DNA of 64,000 bases from Sedimentitalea sp042687825. Lineage in GTDB: Bacteria; Pseudomonadota; Alphaproteobacteria; Rhodobacterales; Rhodobacteraceae. The position numbers were made by a program, and so were the translations under genes. Positions 1 to 7,528 of the stretch are shown one piece after another. The notes below the pieces were generated by a model, which saw nothing but the letters and a program-made list of their open reading frames with translations, did no database searches and was not told the origin of the DNA. Position 1 is the first letter of the stretch; the number at the start of each line of letters is the position of its first letter. Location: assembly GCF_042687825.1 (NCBI RefSeq), contig NZ_JBHUQE010000016.1, positions 10,447 through 74,446 on the forward strand. The letters run 5' to 3'.

Positions 1-1716
1 TTCAAGCCTTGCTTCGTATTCTGCTTGGGTTTCTTGCTGCCTTTTCTTGTTCTCGGCGCGCAGTTGACGAATTTTTTTGTCTTTTTCAGACAGCTTGGCA
101 TCTGTTTCGTCGCGGACAACCTTAATGGCTGCATCCAGCATTCCATCCAGAAGTTCTTGATCTCGCTCGGGGTCGAAAGAGGCCGACGAACCGCGAGCAG
201 TATCCATCAGGTAACTAACCGCGCGATTGTCCTGTAGGAGCAGTTCAAACTGTTCCACCTTTTCAGGGGTGAACTTGGCAACCTGCTGACGGGCATTTTC
301 GATCACGTCTTTTCGTACCCGGAGGACGCGTTCGCATTGTGCCAGCATGTGCGATGTTGGCAACTTCTCGGAGTTTTCGAAGCCAGTTCGTAGCCATGCG
401 ATTGTCGCCAAGTCTCGCGTATCGACGACCGGGCCGCACTGTGTCTCGCGAACGAGTTGAGACTGCAAGCAGTATTCCCGCGCTTTCCTGACTAGCTTCT
501 CATTCGAGGAAATGAATACGTGGCTATTTTGCAGCGGATCGTTTTTGTGCTTGCCATGGCGCATCCGCATGATGGCTGTCACAGCGAACGCATCATGCTC
601 ACGGGCAAGTGAGCCTTCCCAAGAGAGGAACGAGTAAACGTCCGTATTTCGTTCGGCATCGAAGTATTTATGATCATTGGGGAAGGCGTCCAAGCTGTAA
701 TCCCGAACGTTCACACCGAATTTTTCGGCGGCCGCCTCAATGTCGGCTGCAACTGTTTGCACGTATGCTCGGTCAACCTCACCGTGGAGGACTGCCGTGT
801 GAGTGCGACCGTAGCGATCCGAAGGCGAGGCCTTCAAGTAGGACCTGAGAACCCGTTCTGCCTCGCGACAGCTCTCGCTAAAAACCTGAACGCGACAGCC
901 AATCGACTTCAAAGCATCAACAATCGTTCTTGCTTCTTCCTGAAGGGCTTCACCGCTTGTCCCAACGAGTCCGAGAAGCATTGGCCCGTCTAGAAAGAAG
1001 GTTGTTTCACTTTTGGTTTCCAGTGCGGAGGGCTTGCGGAAATCCTCAACTAATTCAGCCAAAAGCCCTGCCGCGACGAAAAGACTGAGTTTCTCGGCTA
1101 GTTCTGGCTGTTCCTTTGAGAGCCACTGCACAAATCGTGCGCAGACGTGGGTTTCAGACTGCGAAAGAACGGAAACGTCGTTTGTCAACTCTTGAAGGGC
1201 GCTGCGTTCCCCGTTGGCAATGTCTCCTGACTTTAAGGAAGCCGTAATTTCGTTATTCGAATAGGCGTCCAGCGATATGAGGAAACGGACGAGCAGATCG
1301 CCCAACTGCTCACGGGTAAGTTGCCTGTAGATTAGATCGCCAGAAACAAGGTCAAATTTCCCGAACAACTCGGTGACTTGATCAAATGATTCTTGGATAG
1401 ACGTTTCTACATCGGCGGCTAGCTCGGGGCTTGGCTGCGCGACGAAAATCGTCTGACCGTTCTTTTGCTCCTCGACCAGATGCCCTTGCGCAACCAGTCG
1501 CTCCACGAAGACATGCCCGACTGACTCCGTGAGGTTCCACCCATAGATGAGCTTAGCAGCTTTCGCCAACAATGACGCGGTGATCGGCTTTCCGTGGAGC
1601 TTGTCAAGAATGGGAACGTAGAAGTAGCAAAGGGCATCAATGACGTCCGAGTTCTCGTCATCGCGAAACGCAGCAAGAACCGCGTTAACTCGTACTGCTG
1701 CTGGTCCGACCGTCAT
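1..1716 (-). CDS. PIN-like domain protein, 3' end beyond the left edge
   Basis: An open frame of 572 codons starts with ATG at 1716 and runs to base 1 without a stop. An AAGG-type ribosome site lies about 9 bases upstream. The N-terminal ~120 residues look like a winged-helix module. A central segment resembles a PIN-like nuclease fold: a hydrophobic strand ending in Asp243 (FFLDGP), an acidic helix start at Asp375 (EHDAFAVTA), and a strand-turn FISSNEKL at about 401-408. The usual final acid there is Asn405. The visible C-terminus (545-572) is charged and coiled-coil-like. GC content is low. A role in RNA or DNA cleavage, perhaps defence cargo, is inference from the fold impression only. Confidence 0.75.
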   Translation of the reverse strand, partial: MTVGPAAVRVNAVLAAFRDDENSDVIDALCYFYVPILDKLHGKPITASLLAKAAKLIYGWNLTESVGHVFVERLVAQGHLVEEQKNGQTIFVAQPSPELAADVETSIQESFDQVTELFGKFDLVSGDLIYRQLTREQLGDLLVRFLISLDAYSNNEITASLKSGDIANGERSALQELTNDVSVLSQSETHVCARFVQWLSKEQPELAEKLSLFVAAGLLAELVEDFRKPSALETKSETTFFLDGPMLLGLVGTSGEALQEEARTIVDALKSIGCRVQVFSESCREAERVLRSYLKASPSDRYGRTHTAVLHGEVDRAYVQTVAADIEAAAEKFGVNVRDYSLDAFPNDHKYFDAERNTDVYSFLSWEGSLAREHDAFAVTAIMRMRHGKHKNDPLQNSHVFISSNEKLVRKAREYCLQSQLVRETQCGPVVDTRDLATIAWLRTGFENSEKLPTSHMLAQCERVLRVRKDVIENARQQVAKFTPEKVEQFELLLQDNRAVSYLMDTARGSSASFDPERDQELLDGMLDAAIKVVRDETDAKLSEKDKKIRQLRAENKKRQQETQAEYEARLE

Positions 1717-1911
1717 GTTTTCTTGCCTTAGGGTTGTGCCGCAGACGTCAACTTATCCGCCTTGTGGTGAAAAGTCGAGCAAACACAGGATGTAGCAGTT
1801 TGCCCCTTAGGTAGGTGTTTCCACAATTCTCCGGTTGAGCAGCGCCGGGGACAGGTCCGATAAGTCGGTTATGGCAGCAATGCTGACCCAACCATCAACG
1901 GAGTAACAGAC

Positions 1912-2349
1912 ATGACCAAAGCCGAACTCAACGCCCGCCTCACCACGCCGCTCACAGCATCGCAACTCAAGAAGACCTCGCTCGCGGAATTGCAGGTGAT
2001 GGCCGACGCTCAGAAGCCCAAGGCTCGGAAGCCGCGCGAACTGCCCGACCGCGTGATGCTCGAACCCGGCAAGCCGGAAGACGTCAAAGCGACGAAGGCA
2101 GGCAGCAAGCGGCACCTGATGGCCGAGGTGCTGGCCAAGGGCGCGACCATCGAGGAACTGATGGAAACGCTCGGCTGGAACAAGGACACCGTGTCGTCCG
2201 CGCTGCGCACCGACATGGGCGCGCTCGGGCTGGGCGTCGAGCGCAAGGCGGGCAAATACTACCTGCTGATGCCCAAGGGCGTGAAGCGCATCCCGGCGCA
2301 TGACGCGGACACCACCCGCGCGGACGCCCTCGTGGCTGCGTGCAAGTAG
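1912..2349 (+). CDS. DUF3489-like helix-turn-helix protein
   Basis: This is a 145-residue protein. Residues 1-60 are basic, proline-rich and probably flexible. Residues about 64-120 form a winged helix-turn-helix of the DUF3489 type (AEVLAKGATIEELMETLGW followed by a strand pair ending in KYYLLMP). A GGAG ribosome site lies 8 bases before the ATG. Proteins of this family are common on phages and integrative elements and probably bind DNA, but no function is established. The gene is transcribed opposite to the packaging operon and points toward the next gene, so the two may be co-transcribed accessory genes. Confidence 0.75.
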   Translation: MTKAELNARLTTPLTASQLKKTSLAELQVMADAQKPKARKPRELPDRVMLEPGKPEDVKATKAGSKRHLMAEVLAKGATIEELMETLGWNKDTVSSALRTDMGALGLGVERKAGKYYLLMPKGVKRIPAHDADTTRADALVAACK

Positions 2350-2448
2350 GTATTGCGACATTCGCGAGCCTGCGGCGGGCGTGCTTTGGCGCGCCCGTTG
2401 TTGCGTTGGGTGAGCGGATGCCACAGGATAAGAAAGTGAGGCGGTTCT

Positions 2449-3120
2449 ATGAATACCTACCGAACGAAAGACAAGAAACCCTACCCGAATACCGAGGCGG
2501 GCGTCCGGGCGCTTTTTGCTGAACATTCACCACCTTTCGAAGTCGAAAAAGTGGAACAGCTTGGCGGCAATATCTGGGCAGCATTTTTTCCGGATGGCTC
2601 CGGTACGCGCGTCTATCCAGAAATCGGCCATTTTGAGCAGCCGCCGATCTCGTACTTGATGGAAACACTCGGCCCGATGCGCGACCCCGAAAGCGTGATT
2701 GCGTTTGTAGGGAAACACGGCGGGAGTGCGCGCCGCCCACTGCTGGTCTCTGAATGGGCCTACCAGCTACCGCCTGAATGCGGGAAGATTTTCTGGCAGG
2801 TTGTGACTACCTGCTGGGATGGCTTTGATCGGATTCCGCACAGCGAATATGAAGAGTTGTTCGAGACATTTTTGGACAGTGTTCCGCCGTGCGATGTGCC
2901 AGAAACCTTGACCGTGTATCGCGGGCAGGACACCGACGCAGAAAAGGGGTTGTCGTGGACGCGCGACCGGAAGGTCGCTGAGGCCTTTGCGTATGGGCAC
3001 AGAGGCCTGAACAATCCCAATCCTGTGGTCTTGGAAATGGAGGTTTACCGAGGCGACGTAGCGTTCACCTGCGAAGACCGTGACGAGGCTGAGGTGGTGC
3101 TGCTGCGCATACCCGACTGA
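2449..3120 (+). CDS. Putative ADP-ribosyltransferase-fold protein
   Basis: This 223-residue protein is not recognised as a named family. The C-terminal half has the ordered R-S-E signature of arginine-type ADP-ribosyltransferases: Arg158 in TVYRGQD, Ser169 in LSWTRDR followed by a helix KVAEAFAYG, and Glu213/Glu215 in RDEAEVVLL. The N-terminal ~100 residues give no domain hint. GAGG lies 8 bases before the ATG. A bidirectional terminator follows about 110 bases downstream. Phage-encoded enzymes of this fold modify host proteins or act as toxins, so an anti-host or defence role is plausible but unproven. The alternative is a catalytically inert homologue. Confidence 0.65.
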   Translation: MNTYRTKDKKPYPNTEAGVRALFAEHSPPFEVEKVEQLGGNIWAAFFPDGSGTRVYPEIGHFEQPPISYLMETLGPMRDPESVIAFVGKHGGSARRPLLVSEWAYQLPPECGKIFWQVVTTCWDGFDRIPHSEYEELFETFLDSVPPCDVPETLTVYRGQDTDAEKGLSWTRDRKVAEAFAYGHRGLNNPNPVVLEMEVYRGDVAFTCEDRDEAEVVLLRIPD

Positions 3121-3232
3121 GCGCCCGCGTGACGCGGTTGGCGGGTTGGCGGGCGTAACGATGCCCAAAACTTGAAGACGCCCATCAGCGCGCGATTTTT
3201 CGGGGGTCGCTGGGCGCGCCACCGCGCAAATG

Positions 3233-3262
3233 AAAACGGGCGACCATCAAGCCGCCCGTTTT
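3233..3262. terminator. Bidirectional intrinsic terminator between convergent genes
   Basis: A perfect 10-bp stem (AAAACGGGCG at 3233-3242, CGCCCGTTTT at 3253-3262) closes a 10-base loop. The A-run and T-run give each strand a U-tract. It sits between the plus-strand ADP-ribosyltransferase-like gene and the minus-strand ORF ending at 3275, so it can end transcription from both sides. Confidence 0.85.
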
Positions 3263-3274
3263 GCTTTTCAAGAT

Positions 3275-3541
3275 CTACTTGCGGCTAGGCCGATCAATGT
3301 AGATTTCTTTCAGCGCGACCTCTTTGCGCAGACGCACTTGGAGTCGTTCCGCCAACTTCTCGGCAAAGAACATGCCGTCGTGGTCGTCTTGCAGAACGGC
3401 TTGCGCGAGTTGCAGCGCCAGACGTTTGGTCACCTTCCGGTGACACCGCTCGTCGATCTCGCGCGCCAGCATGGCTTCGAGATCGGATTGCGGAACGAGC
3501 ATGTTGAGCGGGCGCGTCGGCAGCTTTTCGAGCACGGTCAT
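3275..3541 (-). CDS. Small phage-element protein of unknown function
   Basis: This is an 88-residue, highly charged, mostly helical protein (REIDERCHRKVTKRLALQLAQAV, then EKLAERLQVRLRKEV, stated here in parts). No family is recognised. Its ATG overlaps the stop of the preceding minus-strand gene by four bases (ATGA), which supports translational coupling and makes this a real gene. It is the last gene before the bidirectional terminator. The helical, Arg/Lys-rich character would suit a structural or nucleic-acid-associated role, which is inference. Confidence 0.6.
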   Translation of the reverse strand: MTVLEKLPTRPLNMLVPQSDLEAMLAREIDERCHRKVTKRLALQLAQAVLQDDHDGMFFAEKLAERLQVRLRKEVALKEIYIDRPSRK

Positions 3542-3711
3542 TGCGCCACCTCTTCCTTCGTCACTCGCCAGAAGCCGTATTTGTGGAACTTCATCGTTTG
3601 CTTGCTGTCAGCGCGTGTGATAGTGATCTCTCTCACGCCGTTCGCCAGCAGATACTTGCCGAGGCGGTTGAAGTCGCGCCGCTTGAGCGCGGCGGGGTTA
3701 AGTACTTTCAT
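3538..3711 (-). CDS. Small phage-element protein of unknown function
   Basis: This encodes a 57-residue basic protein. An in-frame GTG exists at 3729, but the ATG at 3711 is preceded by AAGGAG with 5-base spacing, so the shorter start is chosen. The sequence contains a basic helical segment (AALKRRDFNRLGKYLLANG) and two probable strands (VREITITR, TMKFHKYGFW). No family is recognised. It is coupled by ATGA overlap to the 88-residue gene and lies about 270 bases downstream of the terminase, so it may be the tail of the packaging transcript or a separate unit. Confidence 0.55.
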   Translation of the reverse strand: MKVLNPAALKRRDFNRLGKYLLANGVREITITRADSKQTMKFHKYGFWRVTKEEVAQ

Positions 3712-3982
3712 TAGAGCTCCTTTCTTCACTTGGCTCGTGAGAAGAAGATACGAATTGCGGCATCAAACTTCGCTGTTGGAACTTTGCAGTGGGTTCGAGA
3801 ACGCTGCCGCCAGCCCGAACCGCAGCAGCGCGTCAGCGAAGGCGGTCGCGCTGTTCGCCCTACCATGACGGGGGAAATGACCGAGTCGCCCGTCAGCGCC
3901 GGGAAAATCGGGGGTCTCTGACGGCGCTCTTGGCATATCGACCCGCGCGATTCTCACGAGCACAGCGAGAACGCGGGTTTTG

Positions 3983-4693
3983 TCACCAGAACCCCCGAAG
4001 CGGCACCGCGCCAACATGCGCCCCGACACTGCGATGATCGCTCAGCCAGTATGCCATTGCGGCGGCCATTGCGATGTCCGCATGTCCTGCCTTCGTGCCT
4101 CCCTCGATCTTCATGCGCCCCGAGGAGCCGATAGAGGCCTCGAAAGATTCCAACTCGTGCTGCAATTCGGCGCGCATGGGGAAGTTGCCGATGCGCAAGT
4201 CCCCCGTGTGCAGCGCCGAGTTGAGCGAGCCGAGGAGCATGTTCTTTCCGACGTTGTTGAAGGTGCGTCCGCGTTCCTTGGTCTCGCTCTCGTTGTCGCC
4301 CCCGACGATCTGCATCCGCGTGTTCTGAACCGACCGCGCGTCCAACATGTCCGCGAAGGCGCGACCCGGCCCGCCCGCATCGACCACGAGATAGCCAGCC
4401 GACGCCAGCGGTTCTTGCATCATGAGGTTGCGGACCACCAGCGCAAGTTCTGTGTAAGCCATCTGCGGGATGCGCTCCGCTCGAACGATCTCGCGGCGGC
4501 GTGGACCGAGTTCTTGGGCGTAGGTCGTCCATTGCGGCACCCGCTCGTCGAGGATGATCGCGAAGGCGTTCGCGTCGATGCTTTGGGCAATGTCGAGGCC
4601 CACGATGTAGCGGCGGTATCCGGGCGTCACCGTCACCGCAGGATCGGAGCAGGGCAAGATCAAGTCTTCGCCGCGTTGCACAAGTTCAGGCAT
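3983..4693 (-). CDS. Large terminase, nuclease half
   Basis: This 236-residue protein corresponds to the C-terminal RNase H-like nuclease of phage large terminases, which cuts concatemeric DNA during packaging. Three metal-binding acids are in the expected order: Asp34 (IVGLDIA), Asp105 (YLVVDAGG) and Asp206 (AGHADIAMA). The ATG at 4693 lies 8 bases inside the upstream ATPase gene and has its own GGGAG ribosome site about 9 bases away, so it is probably translated as a separate chain. In most phages both domains form one protein of about 450-550 residues. Here the sum of the two ORFs is 495. Confidence 0.85.
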   Translation of the reverse strand: MPELVQRGEDLILPCSDPAVTVTPGYRRYIVGLDIAQSIDANAFAIILDERVPQWTTYAQELGPRRREIVRAERIPQMAYTELALVVRNLMMQEPLASAGYLVVDAGGPGRAFADMLDARSVQNTRMQIVGGDNESETKERGRTFNNVGKNMLLGSLNSALHTGDLRIGNFPMRAELQHELESFEASIGSSGRMKIEGGTKAGHADIAMAAAMAYWLSDHRSVGAHVGAVPLRGFW

Positions 4694-5465
4694 GGAGGAA
4701 ATCTCCCAATTTCAATTCCGGGGTATCGGTGAAAGCGTTCTCGATGGTCTCGGGCGCGAAGAACGGGACACCGCCACCGACCCAGCGCAGTTCGTGTTCC
4801 ACGGCGAATTGCAGCGGCGGCATGTAGCGGCGGTCAAACGCCACCTTTTCGGCCATGCGCGGGAGTTCGGTCGAACGGGCGGTGATCTTCTCCACCTCGT
4901 CATTGTCAAACCAGAGCGAGTGCGCGAAGCCGCCTTTCTTGCCGGGGGTGGTGATAAGCAGGATGCGCCCGCCGTCCTCGCGAATGGGCAGCGTCGCGTC
5001 ATAGACCGCATCCGGGATGAACGCGCCTTCCTCGTAGATCAGGATGCCGCCATCTTTCACGCCCCAGCCACGAGCCGACTCCCCGTCTTGCCCCGCAGGG
5101 ACGCAGACGATGGCCGACCCGTTTTCGAGTTCCATCACCTGCTGCGTGAGGCGCGTTTTCTGGATCGGCAGCGCCATCGCGTGCCACGCCTGCAAGCATT
5201 TCTTGAATAGCAGGGTGGATTGGCTCAGCGTGGGCGATAGGATCAGGACCGTGCGACCGGGCGCGGCGACCGTCTGAGCCGCGAGCACGCCCGTCGTCTG
5301 CGACTTGCCAATACGCCGAGAGGCGAGGCACATCGCGAAAGGACTGCTCGTGGTCAGCAGTTGCCGTTGCCACGGGTCACAGGGTCCACCTACGACACGC
5401 TCGAAAAGCGCAGTCGGATCAAGGCGCTCCTCGAGCGTGCGTAGGTAGAGGGAGAGATCATTCAA
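4686..5465 (-). CDS. Large terminase, ATPase half
   Basis: This 259-residue protein is the N-terminal packaging motor domain of a large terminase. It shows a Walker A-like ASRRIGKS at 48-55, a Walker B ILIYEEGAF at 141-149 with the catalytic Glu pair, and a coupling motif LLITTPG at about 169-175. The usual Asp of Walker B is replaced by Glu. The start overlaps the end of the small-terminase-like gene by 8 bases. The nuclease domain is encoded in the next, overlapping frame. The protein would dock on the portal and pump DNA into a procapsid using ATP. Confidence 0.87.
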   Translation of the reverse strand: MNDLSLYLRTLEERLDPTALFERVVGGPCDPWQRQLLTTSSPFAMCLASRRIGKSQTTGVLAAQTVAAPGRTVLILSPTLSQSTLLFKKCLQAWHAMALPIQKTRLTQQVMELENGSAIVCVPAGQDGESARGWGVKDGGILIYEEGAFIPDAVYDATLPIREDGGRILLITTPGKKGGFAHSLWFDNDEVEKITARSTELPRMAEKVAFDRRYMPPLQFAVEHELRWVGGGVPFFAPETIENAFTDTPELKLGDFLHA

Positions 5466-6066
5466 TCCGCAGCCTCCGCTCTTGGACGAGCGAGCGGAAC
5501 AGGTCGAAGGCCTTCGGGTGCTGTTCGAACACCACGAAAAGCACCTCCTGCAACTTGCTCCATTCGGGCGACTCGTTGATCGAAAGAACGACCGTCGTGC
5601 GCTCCTTCAACGCCGTGTAGGATTTCAGCAGGCGTTCGAACGACTGCCCTTGATCGCGGAGAAGCTGGCCGAGGGCGGGGGCGAGGTCTTCAACGTCGCG
5701 GCCGTCAGCGATCTTGTCCTTCATCAGGCCGTAGATCTCTTTCTGCTCTTTGATGATCGAGCGCAGGCCTTGCTGCACGTCGTCCTGGCCTGAGTTGATC
5801 TTGTCGTCGAGGTCATGCTGTTCCGCGACGCTTGCCTCGGCCATGACAACCTTGCGCACCTCGTCCGTGATGAACTTCTGCTTGAACCGCTGCACAGTCG
5901 TCAGATCGACGCCCGCCCGCTTGGCGATCTCGCTCTGCGGACGGCGGGACAGGACGAGATCACAGACGATCTCGCCCACGTCGGGCCGATTGCGGATCAC
6001 GCCGCGACGGCCTGCGCCTTCTTCCTTGGGCAGCACCCGGAGAACGCGATCCATGCGGATGCTCAT
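5458..6066 (-). CDS. Probable small terminase subunit
   Basis: This 202-residue protein lies directly upstream of the terminase ATPase and overlaps it by 8 bases. An N-terminal helix-turn-helix at about 40-63 (QSEIAKRAGVDLTTVQRF) is followed by a long helical region rich in Glu, Gln and Lys (about 75-150), the layout of a DNA-recognition subunit that oligomerises. The ATG at 6066 overlaps the previous stop as ATGA. A longer frame to 6144 exists but would run inside the neighbour. Assignment rests on the HTH plus position. It could instead be a regulator. Confidence 0.65.
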   Translation of the reverse strand: MSIRMDRVLRVLPKEEGAGRRGVIRNRPDVGEIVCDLVLSRRPQSEIAKRAGVDLTTVQRFKQKFITDEVRKVVMAEASVAEQHDLDDKINSGQDDVQQGLRSIIKEQKEIYGLMKDKIADGRDVEDLAPALGQLLRDQGQSFERLLKSYTALKERTTVVLSINESPEWSKLQEVLFVVFEQHPKAFDLFRSLVQERRLRIE

Positions 6067-6392
6067 GCGCTCGCACCGCGCAGCGACAGGAAGTCCTCGA
6101 CAATGCCGATGATCTCGCCATTGCGAAGATGCTTCGCTACCCACCGTGTATCCGCGCTGTGGGCCTGATGCTCCCCGATCCGGTTGGAAATATCTTGGTC
6201 CGTATCACCCCCGACGCAGTCGAGAATGATGACCGTCAGAACGCCGACGCGATTGCGCATCGACTGATCCATCAGTTCGTAATCGACAAACAGCCGACCC
6301 GAGTTATCTGTGTCGATGCGATCCGGGGTGATGCCTTTCAACCCGCAGATGAAGCGGGCGGCGGCGATGCGGGCTGCAATGCTCTCAGTCAT
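6063..6392 (-). CDS. Packaging-operon protein of unknown function
   Basis: This is a 109-residue protein. The ATG at 6392 lies 8 bases inside the upstream gene. An alternative in-frame start at 6407 would overlap more. There is a central hydrophobic strand stretch (VGVLTVIILDCVG), and the C-terminus is predicted helical (WVAKHLRNGEIIGIVEDFL). No family is recognised. Tight coupling on both sides places it in the packaging operon, so a head-joining or terminase-accessory role is possible by position only. Confidence 0.6.
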   Translation of the reverse strand: MTESIAARIAAARFICGLKGITPDRIDTDNSGRLFVDYELMDQSMRNRVGVLTVIILDCVGGDTDQDISNRIGEHQAHSADTRWVAKHLRNGEIIGIVEDFLSLRGASA

Positions 6393-6768
6393 CGGACACA
6401 ATCTCAAGCGTGGTGCCTGCCTTCTCGGCCTGCGCCTTGGCTTTGCGATAGAGCTGCGCGTCGCGCGCTTGCTGGCGGGTCAGGCGGATTGGTTCGGGCG
6501 ACAAGTTGCGATGAATCTCCTTTGGCGCGTCGCCGCGTTCGAGCAACGTTTTCAGTTGGCCCATTTCTTCGGCCTGCTGCTTCTCGCGTGCCTCGCGCTC
6601 CCGCTTTGCGTCCTTCACCTCGTCGAGCAGTTTCTCGGCGTTGCTTTTCAGGCCGCCGATAGAGTTCTCGATCTGCTTGGACAGCGACTCCTGCATGGCT
6701 TCGAGCAGCTTGGGGGTGGCGCGCTCGATGAATTGCTCCATCAGGCGGTCGTTGGTATCGTCAGGCAT
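6385..6768 (-). CDS. Coiled-coil protein, scaffold-like
   Basis: This encodes 127 residues. The ATG at 6768 is chosen over 6783 and 6774 because AAGGAG lies 6 bases upstream of it. Residues about 20-75 are a continuous charged helix (KREREAREKQQAEEMGQLK), typical of a coiled coil. The remainder is basic and rich in Gln and Lys. Its composition resembles phage scaffold or head-assembly helpers, but no family is recognised, and with no capsid gene visible that role is speculative. An intrinsic terminator sits immediately upstream. Confidence 0.65.
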   Translation of the reverse strand: MPDDTNDRLMEQFIERATPKLLEAMQESLSKQIENSIGGLKSNAEKLLDEVKDAKREREAREKQQAEEMGQLKTLLERGDAPKEIHRNLSPEPIRLTRQQARDAQLYRKAKAQAEKAGTTLEIVSDD

Positions 6769-6791
6769 GTGCATCTCCTTCACGTTCGCAC

Positions 6792-6820
6792 AAAAAGAAA
6801 GGCAGGCCCGAGAGCCTGCC
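6792..6820 (-). terminator. Intrinsic terminator inside the packaging gene cluster (minus strand)
   Basis: A 7-bp stem (GGCAGGC at 6801-6807, GCCTGCC at 6814-6820) with a 6-base loop is followed on the minus strand by TTTCTTTTTG. It lies between the 202-residue helix-turn-helix gene ending at 6917 and the coiled-coil gene starting at 6768. It would therefore attenuate transcription into the terminase genes. Confidence 0.75.
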
Positions 6821-6916
6821 CTTCAATGAACGTGAAGATGCCTGACGCCCGGTCTTGCATCGTCAATATGCGGTAGCTGTGGGTCGGTTTACGACCAGAG
6901 CGTTTACCACTGTGTT

Positions 6917-7525
6917 CTAGGCCGCCAGAGCGTATGTGCGGTTCTTCTCGTCGCGCACGACTTCACCCTTGCCAATCGCGTTTTCGAGCACCTTGCGGAT
7001 CTTCGCCTCGCTGTATTCGCCGCCCGTCGCGACGATCAGATCCTTGAAGCGGCGCGGCTCAGAGAGCAGCGGCAGGACAGCAGAGCGGACCTCGCTATAA
7101 CTCAGTGATACCCCGCGAGGAGGCCTGTCACGCTTCTTGCGTTTGGGTGCTTTCGGGCGAGGTGCAGGGGCCTGCTCAGCCTTCCACAGACTCCGCGCGA
7201 TCTCGATGCCGCCGAAGGCGTTGCGAGCGTCCGCGCCGACGATTTCGCCGCCGTCGAGGATGCGGAGGATGTTCAGACGCAAGGCGTCCGGGTCGATCCC
7301 GCACGCGCCGCACAAGCGCACACGCGACTCCGCCCACGCACCGCCGCTTCGGGTCAGCAGGAAAAGCGCCTCCTGACGTGCAAGCAGGGTTTCATCGTCG
7401 CCCCCGGACGCCGGGAGCGCCTTGCCGAACAGGTCGAGGACCGCGCGGGCGAGCACCGCGCGGTAGAGTGATTGCGGGCCGTCAGGGCGCGAGGCGTGGT
7501 CGCCGAAGTCGGGATCGAGGATCAC
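6917..7525 (-). CDS. Helix-turn-helix protein in the packaging operon
   Basis: This 202-residue protein starts with GTG at 7525, four bases after the portal stop, with GAGG 8 bases upstream. Residues about 110-137 form a basic proline-rich linker (PRPKAPKRKKRDRPPRG). The C-terminal ~65 residues form a winged-helix-like domain (YSEVRSAVLPLLSEPRRFKD, then EAKIRKVLENAIGKGEVVRD). The N-terminal half is helical with no recognised family. DNA binding by the C-terminus is likely. Whether it regulates late genes or takes part in packaging cannot be told. Confidence 0.65.
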   Translation of the reverse strand: MILDPDFGDHASRPDGPQSLYRAVLARAVLDLFGKALPASGGDDETLLARQEALFLLTRSGGAWAESRVRLCGACGIDPDALRLNILRILDGGEIVGADARNAFGGIEIARSLWKAEQAPAPRPKAPKRKKRDRPPRGVSLSYSEVRSAVLPLLSEPRRFKDLIVATGGEYSEAKIRKVLENAIGKGEVVRDEKNRTYALAA

Positions 7526-7528
7526 GGG

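Noticed and set aside
613..621. CTTCCCAAG resembling the tRNA-Gly anticodon loop, a possible left attachment site
   Set aside because: It is only 9 bases, lies inside the PIN-like gene and is in the inverted orientation relative to the right junction, whereas attachment sites must be direct repeats.
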